Assembly: GCA_947623455.1 (NCBI GenBank)
Contig: OX392529.1
Location: 60,655,186-60,719,185, forward strand
DNA from: Mimachlamys varia
Lineage: Eukaryota > Mollusca > Bivalvia > Pectinida > Pectinidae
DNA length: 64,000 nucleotides
Direction of reading: 5' to 3'
This document shows, piece by piece, positions 39,200 through 50,039 of the stretch; position 1 is the stretch's first letter; the number at the start of each line of letters is the position of its first letter. The notes below the pieces were generated by a model. It worked only from the letters and a program-made list of their open reading frames with translations, had not been told where the DNA came from and searched no databases. The translations under genes and the position numbers were made by a program.

Positions 39200-39532
39200 G
39201 TGTGTATAGAGAGAAGGCTGAGATACCTATTTCTGGTCCACTGGATCGGTGGCACTGGGCAAGTTGTATACTTATATAAGTTCTGGGGATAGATGCTACC
39301 TACATACACCTCATTAAGGAGGCATCAAAGATTTATATGACGTCACATCTACAATGAAATGAGGTCATTAAATATGTCATCATACATGTAACTACTGAAG
39401 TACATTAAATAAACCTTAAAAGTGTATTTTGAACATTTGAAATAAATAACAAGCAATAAATCAATCTTTCCTGTTTATAAGGTCTAACCTTGTTGGTACA
39501 CTTGAGTAACCCTCTGGTCTCAATAGATATCT

Positions 39533-39603
39533 GGATTCCTTTGTTCTCGATTCCTTTGTTCTCGATTCCTTTGGTCTCGATTCCTTTGTTCTCGATTCCT
39601 TTT
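39533..39603. repeat. Short tandem repeat, 15-bp unit, about 5 copies
   Basis: The unit is ctcgattcctttgtt, nearly perfect, in the intron after the exon at 39129. Confidence 0.85.
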
Positions 39604-39964
39604 TATGTTGTCTCAGACTGGTTCCTCTGGTGTTTGGAATATGTAGACAAATTAATTATATAAACACACTGTATGTGTCAGCACAGAAAACAGAGAATTA
39701 CATCACTCTTCGTCTCCAGACAACATCAGGTTAAGACTGAGCAGTTTATATAAAAAGCATACTGTTTCACTCAATCAATTTGTTATCGGGGATGGGAGAA
39801 AAAATATTTACCAATATCAGAGGCATGACTGGTGAAGCCCACGAATGACCAAACTAAAATATCTCTTCATGACTGAAAAGACTGGATTCTTAGTCTTTTA
39901 CTACACTGACCCTAAGCTAACAGTTTTACCTGACTTAACCAACATTCTGGCTTGTCTGACCAAC

Positions 39965-42900
39965 AAGGGGCCACGGTGGCCGAGTGGTTAAGGTGTCCCG
40001 ACATTCTACCACTACCCCTCCACCTCTGGACTGCGGTGGCTAAGTGGTTAAGGTGTCCTGACATTCTACCACTCACCCATCACCTCTGGGCCGCGGTGGC
40101 TAAGTGGTTAAGGTGTCCCGACATTCTACAACTAGCCCTCCACCTCTGGGCCACGGTGGCTGAGTGGTTAAGGTGTTCCGACATTCTACCACTCACCCTT
40201 CACCTCTGGGCCACGGTGGCCGAGTGGTTAAGTTATCCCGTCCTTCTACCACTCCCCCTTCACCTCTGGACTGCAGTGGCTGAGTGGTTAAGGTGTCCCG
40301 ACCTTCTACCACTCCCCCTTCACCTCTGGGTTGCGGTGACCGAGTGGTTAAGGTGTCCCGACATTCTACCACTACCCCTCCACCTCTGGGCCGCGGTGAC
40401 CGAGTGGTTAAGGTATCCCGACATTCTACCACTATCCCTCCACCTCTGGGCCCTGGTGGCTGAGTGGTTAAGGTGTCCCGACATTCTACCACTCCCCCTT
40501 CACCTCTGGGCCACGGTGGCCGAGTGGTTAAGTTATCCCGACCTTCTACCACTCCCCCTTCACCTCTGGACTACAGTGGCTGAGTGGTTAAGGTGTCCCG
40601 ACATTCTACCACTCCCCCTTCACCTCTGGACTGCAGTGGCTGAGTGGTTAAGGTGTCCCGACATTCTACTACTCGCCCTTCACCTCTGGACTACCACTAG
40701 CCCTCCACCTCTGGGTTGCCGTGGCTGAGTGGTTAAGGTGTCCCAACATTCTACAACTAGCCCTCCACCTCCGGGCTGATGTGGCTGAGTGGTTAAGGTG
40801 TCCCGACATTCTACAACTAGCCCTCCACCTCCGGGCTGATGTGGCTGAGTGGTTAAGGTGTCCCGACATTCTACCACTCGCCCTTTACCTCTGGACTGCG
40901 GTGGCCGAGTGGTTAGGTGTCCTGACATTCTACCACTCGCCCTTTACCTCTGGACTGTGGTGGCCAAGTGGTTAAGGTGTCCCGACATTCTACCACTCCC
41001 CCTTCACCTTTGGACTGCGGTGGCCGAGTGGTTAGGTGTCCCGACATTCTACCACTCGCCCTTTACCTCTGGACTGCGTTGGCCAAGTGGTTAAGGTGTC
41101 CCGACATTCTACCACTAGCCCTCCACCTCCGGGCTGCCGCGACTGAGTGGTTAAGGTGTCCCAACATTCTACCACTAGCCCTCCACCTCTGGGCCATGGT
41201 GGCCAAGAGGTTAAGGTGTCCCGACATTCTACCACTACCCCTTCACCTCTGGGCTGATGTGGCCAAGTGGTTAAGGTGTCCCGACATTCTACCACTCGCC
41301 CTCCAGCTCTGGGCTGATGTGGCCGAGTGGTTAAGGTGTCCCGATATTCTACCACTAGCCCTTCAACTCTGGGCCACGATGACCGAGTGGTTAAAGTGTC
41401 CCGACATTGTACTACTAGCCCTCCACCTCTGGGCTGCTGTGGCCGAGTGGTTAAGGTGTCCCGACATTCTACCACTAGCCCTTCACCTCTGGGCTGCTGT
41501 GGCTGAGTGGTTAGGTGTCCCGACATTCTACCACTAGCCCTTCACCTCTGGGCTGCTGTGGCCGAGTGGTCAAGGTGTCTCGACATTCTACCACTAGCCC
41601 TTCACCTCTGGGCTGCTGTGGCCGAGTGGTCAAGGTGTCTCGACATTCTACCACTAGCCCTCCACCTCTGGGCTGCTGTGGCTGATTGGTTAGGTGTCCA
41701 GACATTCTAACACTAGCCCTCCACCTCTGGGCTGCCGCGACTGAGTGGTTAAGGTGTCCCGACATTCTACAACTAGCCCTCCTTCTCTGGGCTGCAGTTG
41801 CCGAGTGGTTAAGGTGTCCCGACATTCTACCACTCCCCCTTCACCTCTGGACTGCGGTGGCTGAGTGGTTAAGGTGTCCCGACATTCTACCACTCACCCT
41901 TCACCTCTGGACTGCCGCGACTGAGTGGTTAAGGTGTCCCGACATTCTACCACTAGACCTCCACCTCCGGGCTGCCGCGACTGAGTGGTTAAGGTGTCCC
42001 AACATTCTACCACTAGCCCTCCACCTCTGGGCTGCGGTGGCCAAGAGGTTAAGGTGTCCCGACATTCTACCACTACCCCTTCACCTCTGGGCTGATGTGG
42101 CCAAGAGGTTAAGGTGTCCTGACATTCTACCACTACCCCTTCACCTCTGGGCTGATGTGGCCAAGAGGTTAAGGTGTCCCGACATTCTACCACTACCCCT
42201 TCACCTCTGGGCTGCGGTGGCCAAGAGGTTAAGGTGTCCTGACATTCTACCACTCGCCCTCCACCTCTGGACTGCCGCGACTGAGTGGTTAAGTTGTCAC
42301 AACATTCTACCACTACCCCTTCACCTCTGGGCTGATGTGGCCAAGTGGTTAAGGTGTCCCGACATTCTACCACTAGCCCTCCACCTCTGGGCTGCTGTGG
42401 CCGAGTGGTTAGGTGTCCAGACATTTTACCACTAGCCCTCCAATTCTGGGCTGCTGTGGCCGATTGGTTAGGTGTCCCGACATTCTACCACTAGCCCTCC
42501 ACCTCTGGGCTGCTGTGGCCGAGTGGTTAAGGTGTCCCGACATTCTACCACTAGCCCTCCACCTCTGGGCTGCTGTGGCCGATTGGTTAGGTGTCCCGAC
42601 ATTCTACCACTAGCCCTCCACCTCTGGGCAGCTGTGGCCGAGTGGTTAGGTGTCCAGACATTTTACCACTAGCCCTCCACCTCTGGGCTGCTGTGGCTGA
42701 TTGGTTAGGTGTCCCGACATTTTACCACTAGCCCTTCACCTCTGGACTGCTGTGGCCGAGTGGTTAAGGTGTCCCGACATTCTACCACTAGCCCTCCACC
42801 TCTGGGCTGCTGTGGCCGAGTGGTTAAGGTGTCCCGACATTCTACCACTAGCCCTCCACCTCTGGGCTGCTGTGGCCGATTGGTTAGGTGTCCCGACATT

Positions 42901-43200
42901 CTACCACTAGCCCTCCACCTCTGGGCAGCTGTGGCCGAGTGGTTAGGTGTCCAGACATTTTACCACTAGCCCTCCACCTCTGGGCTGCTGTGGCTGATTG
43001 GTTAGGTGTCCCGACATTTTACCACTAGCCCTTCACCTCTGGGTTGCCGTGGCTGAGGGGTTAAGGTGTCCCGACATTCTACCACTAGCCCTCCACCTCT
43101 GGGCTGCTGTGGCTGAGTGGTTAGGTGTCCCGACATTCTACCACTAGCCCTCCACCTCTGGGCTGCTGTGGCCGATTGGTTAGGTGTCCCGACATTCTAC
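39965..43200. repeat. Tandem array of a tRNA-derived SINE head, 60-bp unit, about 54 copies
   Basis: The unit is roughly gtggccgagtggttaaggtg, tcccgacattctaccactag, ccctccacctctgggctgcg. Its first part, TGGCCGAGTGGTTAAGG, matches the internal A box and D-arm of Ser/Leu-type tRNAs and of tRNA-derived SINEs. A B box (GGTTCGAAT-type) is missing from the units. Only the last copy runs into gagtttcaactatcc, a possible decayed B box. The array is strikingly GC-rich against the AT-rich intron. A one-base deletion variant (ggttagg, 59 bp) is common in the right half. Open 20-residue repeats on both strands are by-products of the unit length. The array fills most of the intron between the TOG2 lead-in and TOG2 itself. 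Confidence 0.92.
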
Positions 43201-43399
43201 CTCTTACCTCCGAGTTTCAACTATCCATTTGTCGGTCCCATCACCTTTCATATGCTGAAGGGCAGGTAAACTTGTAATAATAATAAGTGACCAATCAAAA
43301 CTTGTTTCTTTGTTTACGTTTTGTTGAACAATCAAACTAGGCTGTTTATAAATATTCATGTTTTACATAGTTAATGACATAACTCATTTTGTTTTTCAG

Positions 43400-43492
43400 T
43401 TGTTTTCCTCGAGGGATCTCAATGATCAAGTAACAAAAATACGAGACATGCTTTCTGATCCGAATGCAGCCTGGGAGAAACGCCTTGATATG
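43400..43492 (+). CDS. CLASP: CLASP exon: TOG2, first helix and tubulin-facing Trp
   Basis: 93 bases, phase 0/0, acceptor ...tttgtttttcag and donor ATG|GTAAGT. The product reads LFSSRDLNDQVTKIRDMLSD then PNAAWEKRLDM. It aligns with vertebrate CLASP IYSSRELE...KIREILSD...WEQR. The Trp lies in the first intra-HEAT loop, the position that contacts tubulin in TOG domains. This is the start of TOG2, the TOG domain tied to catastrophe suppression in CLASPs. Confidence 0.95.
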
Positions 43493-43736
43493 GTAAGTTG
43501 AAACAAAGGCACTTTATCTTTAGCTCTTGTTTTCAGGTCTTAAAGTATCTCTCTAATAGTTGTTGCTTAAGAAATTATTTCCAGCAAATTTCTCATACTA
43601 AATGTATTTATTAATTGTATTGATTCTATACATTCCTTGATTTGTATATCTATGTACTGTAAAGTGCTTTAGTGCTGTATCAAATGTTGTTTATATGATA
43701 TCGACCACGAGGTTAATTCTGTTTGTTGTGTGACAG

Positions 43737-43882
43737 ATGAAGACGTTCCGTGGCGTGTTGATCGCAGGTGGTGCGCAACACGATGACTTCTTCACCCTGC
43801 TGAGGACGTTAGAACCCTGCATGGCCATGGCGGTGAAAGACCTCCGCTCCCAGATTGTTCGCGAGGCCTGTATCACACTGGC
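43737..43882 (+). CDS. CLASP: CLASP exon: TOG2 HEAT repeats 1-2
   Basis: 146 bases, phase 0 in and phase 2 out, acceptor ...gttgtgtgacag and donor GC|GTAAGT. The product includes MKTFRGVLIAGGAQHDDFF and the strongly conserved KDLRSQIVREACITLA, which matches vertebrate KDLRSQVVREACIT. The conserved block is the second HEAT repeat of TOG2. The intron to the previous exon is only 244 bases. Confidence 0.95.
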
Positions 43883-44211
43883 GTAAGTCTGTCTCCCCAA
43901 CTTCCTGGCGTCTAGCCACCAGTCAGACAGATAACCAACCATCAAGGAAGCAGTCTGAATTCCATGTCCTTGTCTGAAACGGTCACAATGTGTCAATTTG
44001 TGGAACTAAATGTTATAATTTTTGTCTAATTATGATATTCATTGTCTTGATATTTACATATTCATACATTGTAAATTACTTACAATTCATACATATTCAT
44101 ACCTGGCTGGTACAGCATATTTGTCTGACAGAAACACCAATACATTAACCTGTTTCTGTGAAGTTTTCCAGTTAGAAGTGTAGCACTTAATATGTTTTAA
44201 TTTAATTGTAG
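43883..44211. other. Short intron, no gene seen
   Basis: 329-base intron between two TOG2 exons, with nothing beyond splice signals. Confidence 0.8.
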
Positions 44212-44347
44212 GTATCTGTCTCAACAGCTAGGCAATAGATTTGATCACTTTGGAGAGACCCAGCTTCCCCATCTCATCGCCCTCATACCTAACAGTGCTA
44301 AGGTCATGGCCTCCTCCGGCCTCATTTGTATCCGTTTTATCATACAA
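44212..44347 (+). CDS. CLASP: CLASP exon: TOG2 HEAT repeats 3-4
   Basis: 136 bases, phase 2 in and phase 0 out, donor CAA|GTAAGT. The product contains YLSQQLGNRFDHFGETQLPH and LIALIPNSAKVMASSG, then CIRFIIQ. It aligns with vertebrate LGNKFDHGAEAI...NL(I/V)PNSAK(I/V)MATSG...R.IIR. The last 38 bases and the donor are duplicated directly downstream (44354-44399). Using that second donor would add 47 bases, shift the frame and meet a stop, so the first donor must make the full protein. Confidence 0.95.
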
Positions 44348-44399
44348 GTAAGTGGGCTTCCTCCGGCATCATCTGTATCCGTTTTATCATACAAGTAAG
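44309..44399. repeat. Tandem duplication of exon end plus splice donor
   Basis: The exon 3' end from cctcctccggcctc to catacaagtaagt is followed at once by a second copy (cttcctccggcatc ... catacaagtaagt) with three or four changes. The two donors lie at 44348 and 44395, 47 bases apart. The copy is intronic if the first donor is used. Confidence 0.92.
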
Positions 44400-44474
44400 T
44401 AAGCTAGGTTTTTTGGCCTTCCAAGTTTTCATCTTTTGACTATTGAAGGAAACTACCTATACATCCCTGGGAGA

Positions 44475-44999
44475 TCTGTTTTATGAAATATTATCTGTGG
44501 ATCGAGGGCCGAGGATGGTGTCCGGGCCATGTTTTATGAAATGTTATCTGGGGAGCGAGGGCCAAGAATGGTGTCCGGGCCATGTTTTATGAAATATTAT
44601 CTGGGGAGGGCCGAGGATGGTGTCCGGGCCATGTTTTATGAAATGTTATCTGGGGAGCGAGGGCCAAGGATGGTGTCCGGGCCATGTTTTATGAAATATT
44701 ATCTGGGGAGCGAGGGCCAAGAATGGTGTCCGGGCCATGTTTTATGAAATGTTATCTGGGGAGCGAGGGCCGAGGATGGTGTTGGGCCATGTTTTATGAA
44801 ATATTATCTGGGGAGGGCCGAGGATGGTGTCCGGGCCATGTTTTATGAAATATTATCTGGGGAGCGAGGGCCGCGGATGGTGTCCGGGCCATGTTTTATG
44901 AAATATTATCTGGGGAGCGAGGGCCAAGAATGGTGTCCGGGCCATGTTTTATGAAATATTATCTGGGGAGCGAGGGCCAAGAATGGTGTCCGGGCCACC
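44475..44999. repeat. Minisatellite, 53-bp unit, about 10 copies
   Basis: The unit contains gttttatgaaatattatctg, gggagcgagggccaagaatg and gtgtccgggccat. Some copies are 48 bases because gcgag is missing. It lies in the intron right after the duplicated donor and gives a spurious frame only over part of its length. Confidence 0.93.
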
Positions 45000-45453
45000 A
45001 TTCTCTCCAGACCACACTAGAATACTGATCTCAAAGGAACATGAAACTTTTCTTCAGTTGAAGACTTATATTGTCCTATATGTGATTTTAAACAAATTAA
45101 TAAAATTTGTTCAAATTCTGTTGTTTGAAAAAAGTTTTCCCATCGATTGCTTGTTAATAGATTAAGCACAGCTTATATCATTTGACGAAGAAACTTCATT
45201 TGTAAATTTACATTGAAGATACCAGTACATGTATGAAGACATGTTTAAACAATTTTACAGCGTAAGCTATAAAGTTTATACAATAACTAAATATTCCTAT
45301 GGATTTTTTACTGCAGCTTCTAAAACTATAGTGTCACTAGTGCCATTGGTTCAAGGGGAAGTAACTTTAGAGAAATCACGAAATGTATGGTAAAAACATT
45401 GGTACAGCAAGGAGATATGGACAGATTATCTCCCTTGAGCTGTCAAGGAAACT
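45000..45453. other. Intronic sequence, nothing recognised
   Basis: AT-rich spacer between two tandem arrays in the same TOG2 intron. Confidence 0.6.
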
Positions 45454-45905
45454 CAATTGTTTATCAATACGGTTTAGTTATGCTGTAATAACCACCATTT
45501 ATAACTTCTTGTTTCACAACAGATGACAATATTGTTTATCAATACCGTATAATTATGCTGTAATAACCACCATTTATAATTTCTTGTTTCACTACAGATG
45601 ACAATATTGTTTATCAATACCGTATAATTATGCCGTAATAACCACCATTTATAACTTCTTGTTTCACTACAGATGACAATATTGTTTGTCAATACCGTAT
45701 AATTATGCTGTAATAACCACCATTTATAACTTCTTGTTTCACTACAGATGACAATATAGTTTATCAATACCGTATAATTATGCTGTAATTACTACCATTT
45801 ATGAATGCTGTATAGTTATGCTGTAATTACTACCATTTATGAATGCTGTATAATTATGCTGTAATTACTACCATTTATGAATGCTGTATAGTTATGCTGT
45901 AACCA
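45454..45905. repeat. Tandem repeats, 75-bp (x4) then 38-bp (x3) units, acceptor-like
   Basis: Four copies of a 75-bp unit start at 45478 and every 75 bases after (ttatgctgtaataaccacca, tttataacttcttgtttcac, tacagatgacaatattgttt, atcaataccgtataa). They are followed by about three copies of a shorter 38-bp relative (ttatgctgtaattactacca, tttatgaatgctgtatag). Each 75-bp unit includes cttcttgtttcactacag|atg, a plausible acceptor. The true acceptor at 45927 sits in a related sequence (ttatgctgtaaccaactcat ... ctttctgtttcag). Confidence 0.93.
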
Positions 45906-45927
45906 ACTCATTAACTTTCTGTTTCAG

Positions 45928-45998
45928 TACACTCACTCATATAGACTGATACCAATCATCACCGGTAATCTCACCTCCAAGTCCAACATTATCAGGCG
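45928..45998 (+). CDS. CLASP: CLASP exon: TOG2 central HEAT segment
   Basis: 71 bases, phase 0 in and phase 2 out, acceptor ...aactttctgtttcag and donor GCG|GTAGGT. The product is YTHSYRLIPIITGNLTSKSN followed by IIR, matching vertebrate HTH.PRLIP(V/L)ITSNCTSKS..VRR. The Thr-Ser-Lys-Ser turn is the best conserved part. Its acceptor is preceded by the array of acceptor-like repeats. Confidence 0.94.
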
Positions 45999-46247
45999 GT
46001 AGGTACAGTCTCGTTACACATTTCTTTTATTTCCCACAACATGTTAACAAAAAATGCTGATAGTAGTCACAGATTATCGTATTTAAGTATCAGTAATTCA
46101 GTGTTGAAATAATGATTTGCTAGGATGTAATATGTTTGTATTATTGTATGAACCCCTCATCTGTCCCTCTTGTGTCATTGTGTAAATTTGTATTGATGCT
46201 GTATATGTGACAGTGCTATATATGTTACTTATGTATGTACAATGTAG

Positions 46248-46385
46248 GTTTTGCTGCGAGCTCCTGAACCAGGTGCTCCACAACTGGCCAACACACGTTC
46301 TGGAGAAACATATAGCCAACCTACAGGATGCCATCAAACGAGGAATTAGTGATCCGGACAGCGACGCCAGGGCCTTCGCCCGCAA
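46248..46385 (+). CDS. CLASP: CLASP exon: TOG2 HEAT repeats 5-6
   Basis: 138 bases, phase 2 in and phase 2 out, acceptor ...gtacaatgtag and donor CAA|GTATGT. The product contains FCCELLNQVLHNWPTHVLEK, then HIANLQDAIKRGISDPDSDA and RAFARK. It aligns with vertebrate RR.FEFLDLLLQEWQTHSLERH and IKKGI.DAD.EAR..ARK. This is the C-terminal half of TOG2. Confidence 0.95.
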
Positions 46386-46518
46386 GTATGTACAAACCCC
46401 GTCAAAGTCGGGAATGAAGGCAGTGATATTTTCTATATGATTGTTGGTTAATACCATACAAGTTATATGGTCTTTTTAAATGATTTGCCTCCATTGATCT
46501 ATTGTTTCTCCCCACCAG

Positions 46519-46722
46519 AGCTTTCTGGGGCTTTGCTGAGCATTTTAAGGACCAGGCTGATGCCCTGCTCAATGCCCTGGAGCCGGCCAAGCAGAAGATG
46601 TTACAGGGCGAGCTCAGCGGCTCGTCCAGTAACAATTCCTTAAACAGTGCTGAGGGACTACGTATCAAGTCGCGGCCACGGTCCGCCAGTCAGGACCGCG
46701 GGTTTGACTCCAGCACACTTGG
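46519..46722 (+). CDS. CLASP: CLASP exon: end of TOG2 and start of Ser/Arg linker
   Basis: 204 bases, phase 2 in and phase 2 out, acceptor ...ctccccaccag and donor TGG|GTAAGC. The start (AFWGFAEHFKDQADALLNAL, EPAKQKMLQ) is the last TOG2 helix pair, matching vertebrate Y.G...HF..EAE.LY..LE.SYQK.LQ. The rest (SGSSSNNSLNSAEGLRIKSR, PRSASQDRGFDSSTLG) opens the disordered Ser-rich linker. The vertebrate counterpart has SSSSSQESLNRP at the same place. Confidence 0.94.
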
Positions 46723-46771
46723 GTAAGCAAACAAATCGAAAAAAAATGATGCTTGTGTGATATTCGATGGG

Positions 46772-46912
46772 AAACATATTGACAATTCACAGTACAGTTC
46801 CTGTATTTAATAAAACATATTTACAATCCACAAGTTCCTTTATTTGTTAAAAAACTTGTTGACAATCCACAAGTTCCTGTATTTGTTAAAAAACATATTG
46901 ACAATCCACAAT
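46772..46912. repeat. Tandem repeat, about 44-bp unit, 3 copies
   Basis: Copies share acatattgacaatccacaag and ttcctgtatttgttaaaaaa. They fill most of the short intron between the exons at 46519 and 47004. Confidence 0.85.
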
Positions 46913-47003
46913 AGTGGAATAACATAAACTACAGGTATATTATATACTTAGTAATTAAGTTACAAAATGTTTTAACTTCACACTTGTGTATATGCTGTTG
47001 TAG

Positions 47004-47062
47004 GCGGATAGGAAAGAAGAAGCATTCCCGAGTCAGCTCGGCCCGCAGTGACACAGGAGCAG
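47004..47062 (+). CDS. CLASP: CLASP exon: basic linker after TOG2
   Basis: 59 bases, phase 2 in and phase 1 out, acceptor ...atgctgttgtag and donor CAG|GTAAAT. The product is RIGKKKHSRVSSARSDTGA. The SARSD.GADLDV read across the junction with the next exon resembles the vertebrate QRSRSDIDVNA motif that follows TOG2. The basic charge suits microtubule-lattice binding. Confidence 0.85.
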
Positions 47063-49295
47063 GTAAATACGAGCCAGAATTTCTCCGGCTAGTCCACCTA
47101 ACATACCTACAAAATCTACAAGTCCTTCTCTCTCCAATCATTCTGTGATCTTCACAAACATTAATTTGGCTAATTGTTGGTGTCTTTGTTTGCTCTATGT
47201 AAATCACATCTTCTGTCTTTTAATTTCTCTTCATTCTTTTAATTTCAAGCTTGTAATATTAGTTTACAAATAATTTCTGAATTAATTCACAGTAATTGCG
47301 ATGGTAACGGTTAATTTTCAGCTTACTGAGATATTTGTTTTACTATTTTGTTGCTGTACCTTTTTTATGTTGACCCTCCATTGTAACCCCTCTCTCAACC
47401 CCTCGTCCCGCCCCTTTATTCGTTCGTTATTTCCCAGCGTTTTATTTTGTTCTCCTTATTTGAAGCCAAAATTTTATTATCTGTTTGTTTTCCTTCTGTA
47501 TTATAATTTTTTTTTTACCTGAAGAAAAACCAACAAAAATGCATGATACAACTAACAGCATCCAGACTACTGTAAATCTACTTAATAGCGTATGTTGGAG
47601 ATAAAATAACGCCTGTTTCAGGAGATTTTTTCTTTTACCATAAAAAGATTAAGTCTTTTGACAGGTTTTACTGATGTAAGTTTGGCTGTAATGATTTGTC
47701 GATGATTTTCTATTTTTCTAAATAAAGATGTTATTATTGATGTGAAAAGTCCCCACAGATTAGGTAGATTTACAGTCAATCATATAAAGACGGAGCCATT
47801 TTTTTGTTTTGGCCAAAATAAGTAAAATCTGCCTGTCTGCAGCATACACCATTCGCATGAGGTGAAAAATTATTTCTAGCTTTCACAGAAATTGACAAAT
47901 TCTAAAAATTGTAAGCTCATGACTTTGCCGTGCCAGCATTTTACAGTGTAAAACATCAACCATAGTTGTACGCACCTCACTCTCATGTTTACTAATACAT
48001 GCACAACAAACCAGAAATAGTGTGATCAAGCCTCTCACTCTTATGATACTAATACATACATAAGACACACCAGAAATCAGTGGCAATCAAGTCACTTGAT
48101 CGTGTTACTATAACATACATGAAACACACCAGAAATTACTGGTGATCAAGTCTCTCACGTGATACTAATACATTCACAAGGCACATCAGGAATTAGTGGC
48201 GATAAACAAGTCAGTTTCACAGTTTGCTTAGTTTCCTCCGATAGATGAAATGAAATACAGCTCACTATCATTGTTACATGTTAAATACCGTATAAAGACT
48301 CAGACTATCAAAAAAGATTATGTTGTATAAAGAACAGAAATATCAGCAAGGGCGTATATGTCTCACTTAATTAAAGTTTCCATTGTACTGTGAATTTGTG
48401 ATGTTTGACAAGAGAAATAAGCAGTATCCAGTAAAATTGTATGTAGAAATTTTGTGTACAGATCATGAATGAATGGTAGCCTATAAAACTGTTATCGCTG
48501 GTTCACGGGTGGTGTAAAGGCATGCTGTTTCTAATAGCTACAGATACTGGTCGGTGTTGGAAAATACAAATTTAGTATTTCTATTATCATATAAAATTTA
48601 CCTCGGTACAACATTCAAAATTATAATCCTTCAATAAGATTCTGTACTACCCCATAATTATTCTAACAAACTGACGGTTTGTGCATGATATCTGTTTGTA
48701 TACAGGTTTGGAGATTAATAAGGGATTGTATGGTTATCGTTGGGTTACAGGATCGTTTGGCGGACTACCCTGATAAACATTACTACATATATATACAGGG
48801 CGCACTGCTTGTATAAGAGATATATAAAGAGAACTGCTTGTCATATAAAAGCAAAATTATAAAACTTGTATATCTGCTTTCCTTAACTTGGGTTTGTTCA
48901 TCTAAAGATGGAGACTTTGCTATGAATGACTTTGGTGTTGGAGAACGTTTCTAGCTGCTGTTGATGGAACCCTTTGGTAGAGGCTATATAAGGTGGTTGG
49001 AGTTTGTTGGATGTGTGGTCTATGGTACAAAAAGCTGTACAACCAAAGGGCCTAAGGGTGGCAGATCTAGGCACTGCACGGAACTAAAACAAAGCACTAT
49101 TCTTTTTAATTCTCTTTTGAATGTGAAAATGCTGATTTGCAAAGGATAGCCTTTATGTTGTATGAGTGTGCAGAAATGTATGAAAAGCATATTTATAGAA
49201 TGATTTCATTGGAATGCAAGTTTTTTAGCCAGCATGTCTTTTTTTTCCCTTTTATGCGATCACTTTTTCCTTTTCATTTCTCGTATCACATCCAG
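47063..49295. other. Intron with a degenerate repeat
   Basis: No exon supported over 2.2 kb. About four diverged copies of a roughly 62-base unit (tactaatacat, acaccagaaat, gatcaagtc) lie at 47971-48213. It ends with a long pyrimidine tract and acceptor tcacatccag. Confidence 0.55.
47971..48213. repeat. Degenerate tandem repeat, about 62-bp unit, 4 copies
   Basis: Repeated words are ctctcactcttatgatacta, atacatacataagacacacc and agaaatcagtggcaatcaag, with many substitutions and indels. This is an old intronic array. Confidence 0.7.
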
Positions 49296-49334
49296 ACTTG
49301 GATGTTGAAGGGGAACATGAACCAACCGTGGCAG
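49296..49334 (+). CDS. CLASP: CLASP micro-exon (acidic)
   Basis: A 39-base exon, phase 1/1, lies between acceptor ...atcacatccag and donor CAG|GTAAGA. It encodes DLDVEGEHEPTVA, an acidic insert in the otherwise basic linker. It keeps the frame from 47004 to 50040 and, being symmetric, could be an alternative cassette. DLDV resembles the DIDVNA stretch of vertebrate CLASPs. Confidence 0.7.
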
Positions 49335-50039
49335 GTAAGAGAAAGTGGTGGTTGAGTCACATGACGGTCAGTCATATGACGATCATGTGACGTGCATGTA
49401 GTAACTGACCCCTGTAGACGACTCTACTCCGCCTGCTGCTGCTGTGCTGTTAATTGAGCTGGTTTCATGCTTTGTTATATACTCTCTGTTACGGATTCTG
49501 TTTGCTTTGAGTTACAATAACATTGAGTTTGCAGTTTATTTATCAACCGCTCTGTACTTTCAAGCTGTTTCAACTGTCAAAGGGAGCTAACTCCAAGTGC
49601 CATAGCAAACAATTCTCATCCATTCATGATATTTGATATCTTTTCTAAAAAGAATTACTGTTGAAACAGTTTATTATATACTGAATACATATACCTGTAT
49701 TATATTATATACACAGTATAGAGAGGTACTAACACTACCTGTTAGTGTCTTTATTATTTTGTCTTTTCCTCGTTTTTTGTAGTTTTACTTTTCTTTTTTC
49801 TTTGTTTTTTTTTGTGTTTTCGACACATTTCTCCTTCCTTGAGTCCTGTTGTTGCCCACCCATCCGCTGTCTCCCCGTCCACCCCCCTTCCCTGTATGCC
49901 CCCTCCCAGTACGCCCCTTATCTGTACACCCCCTCCCAGTACGCCCCTTGTCTGTACACCCCCTCCCAGTACACCCCTTGTCTGTACACCCTGCCTAGTA
50001 TTCCAGTCTCCTGCTTCATCTGACAAACTACTGTTCCAG
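49335..50039. other. Intron with C-rich tandem repeat
   Basis: No exon supported. It contains the 30-bp C-rich repeat annotated separately and a T-rich stretch at about 49744-49830. It ends at acceptor cttcatctgacaaactactgttccag. Confidence 0.6.
49891..49991. repeat. Tandem repeat, 30-bp C-rich unit, about 3 copies
   Basis: The unit is ctgtacaccccctcccagta plus cgccccttgt. It lies 50-150 bases before the acceptor of the exon at 50040 and adds several extra pyrimidine-CAG sites there. Confidence 0.88.

Noticed and set aside
39952..42969. Several overlapping frames (AEWLRCPDILPLALHLW-type and its antisense) as proteins
   Set aside because: The 60-bp unit is a multiple of 3, so several frames on both strands stay open. 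They shift wherever the 59-bp variant occurs.
39965..43200. A cluster of tRNA-Ser or tRNA-Leu genes
   Set aside because: Only the A-box half is present. There is no B box, no T-arm and no acceptor stem pairing in the 60-bp units.
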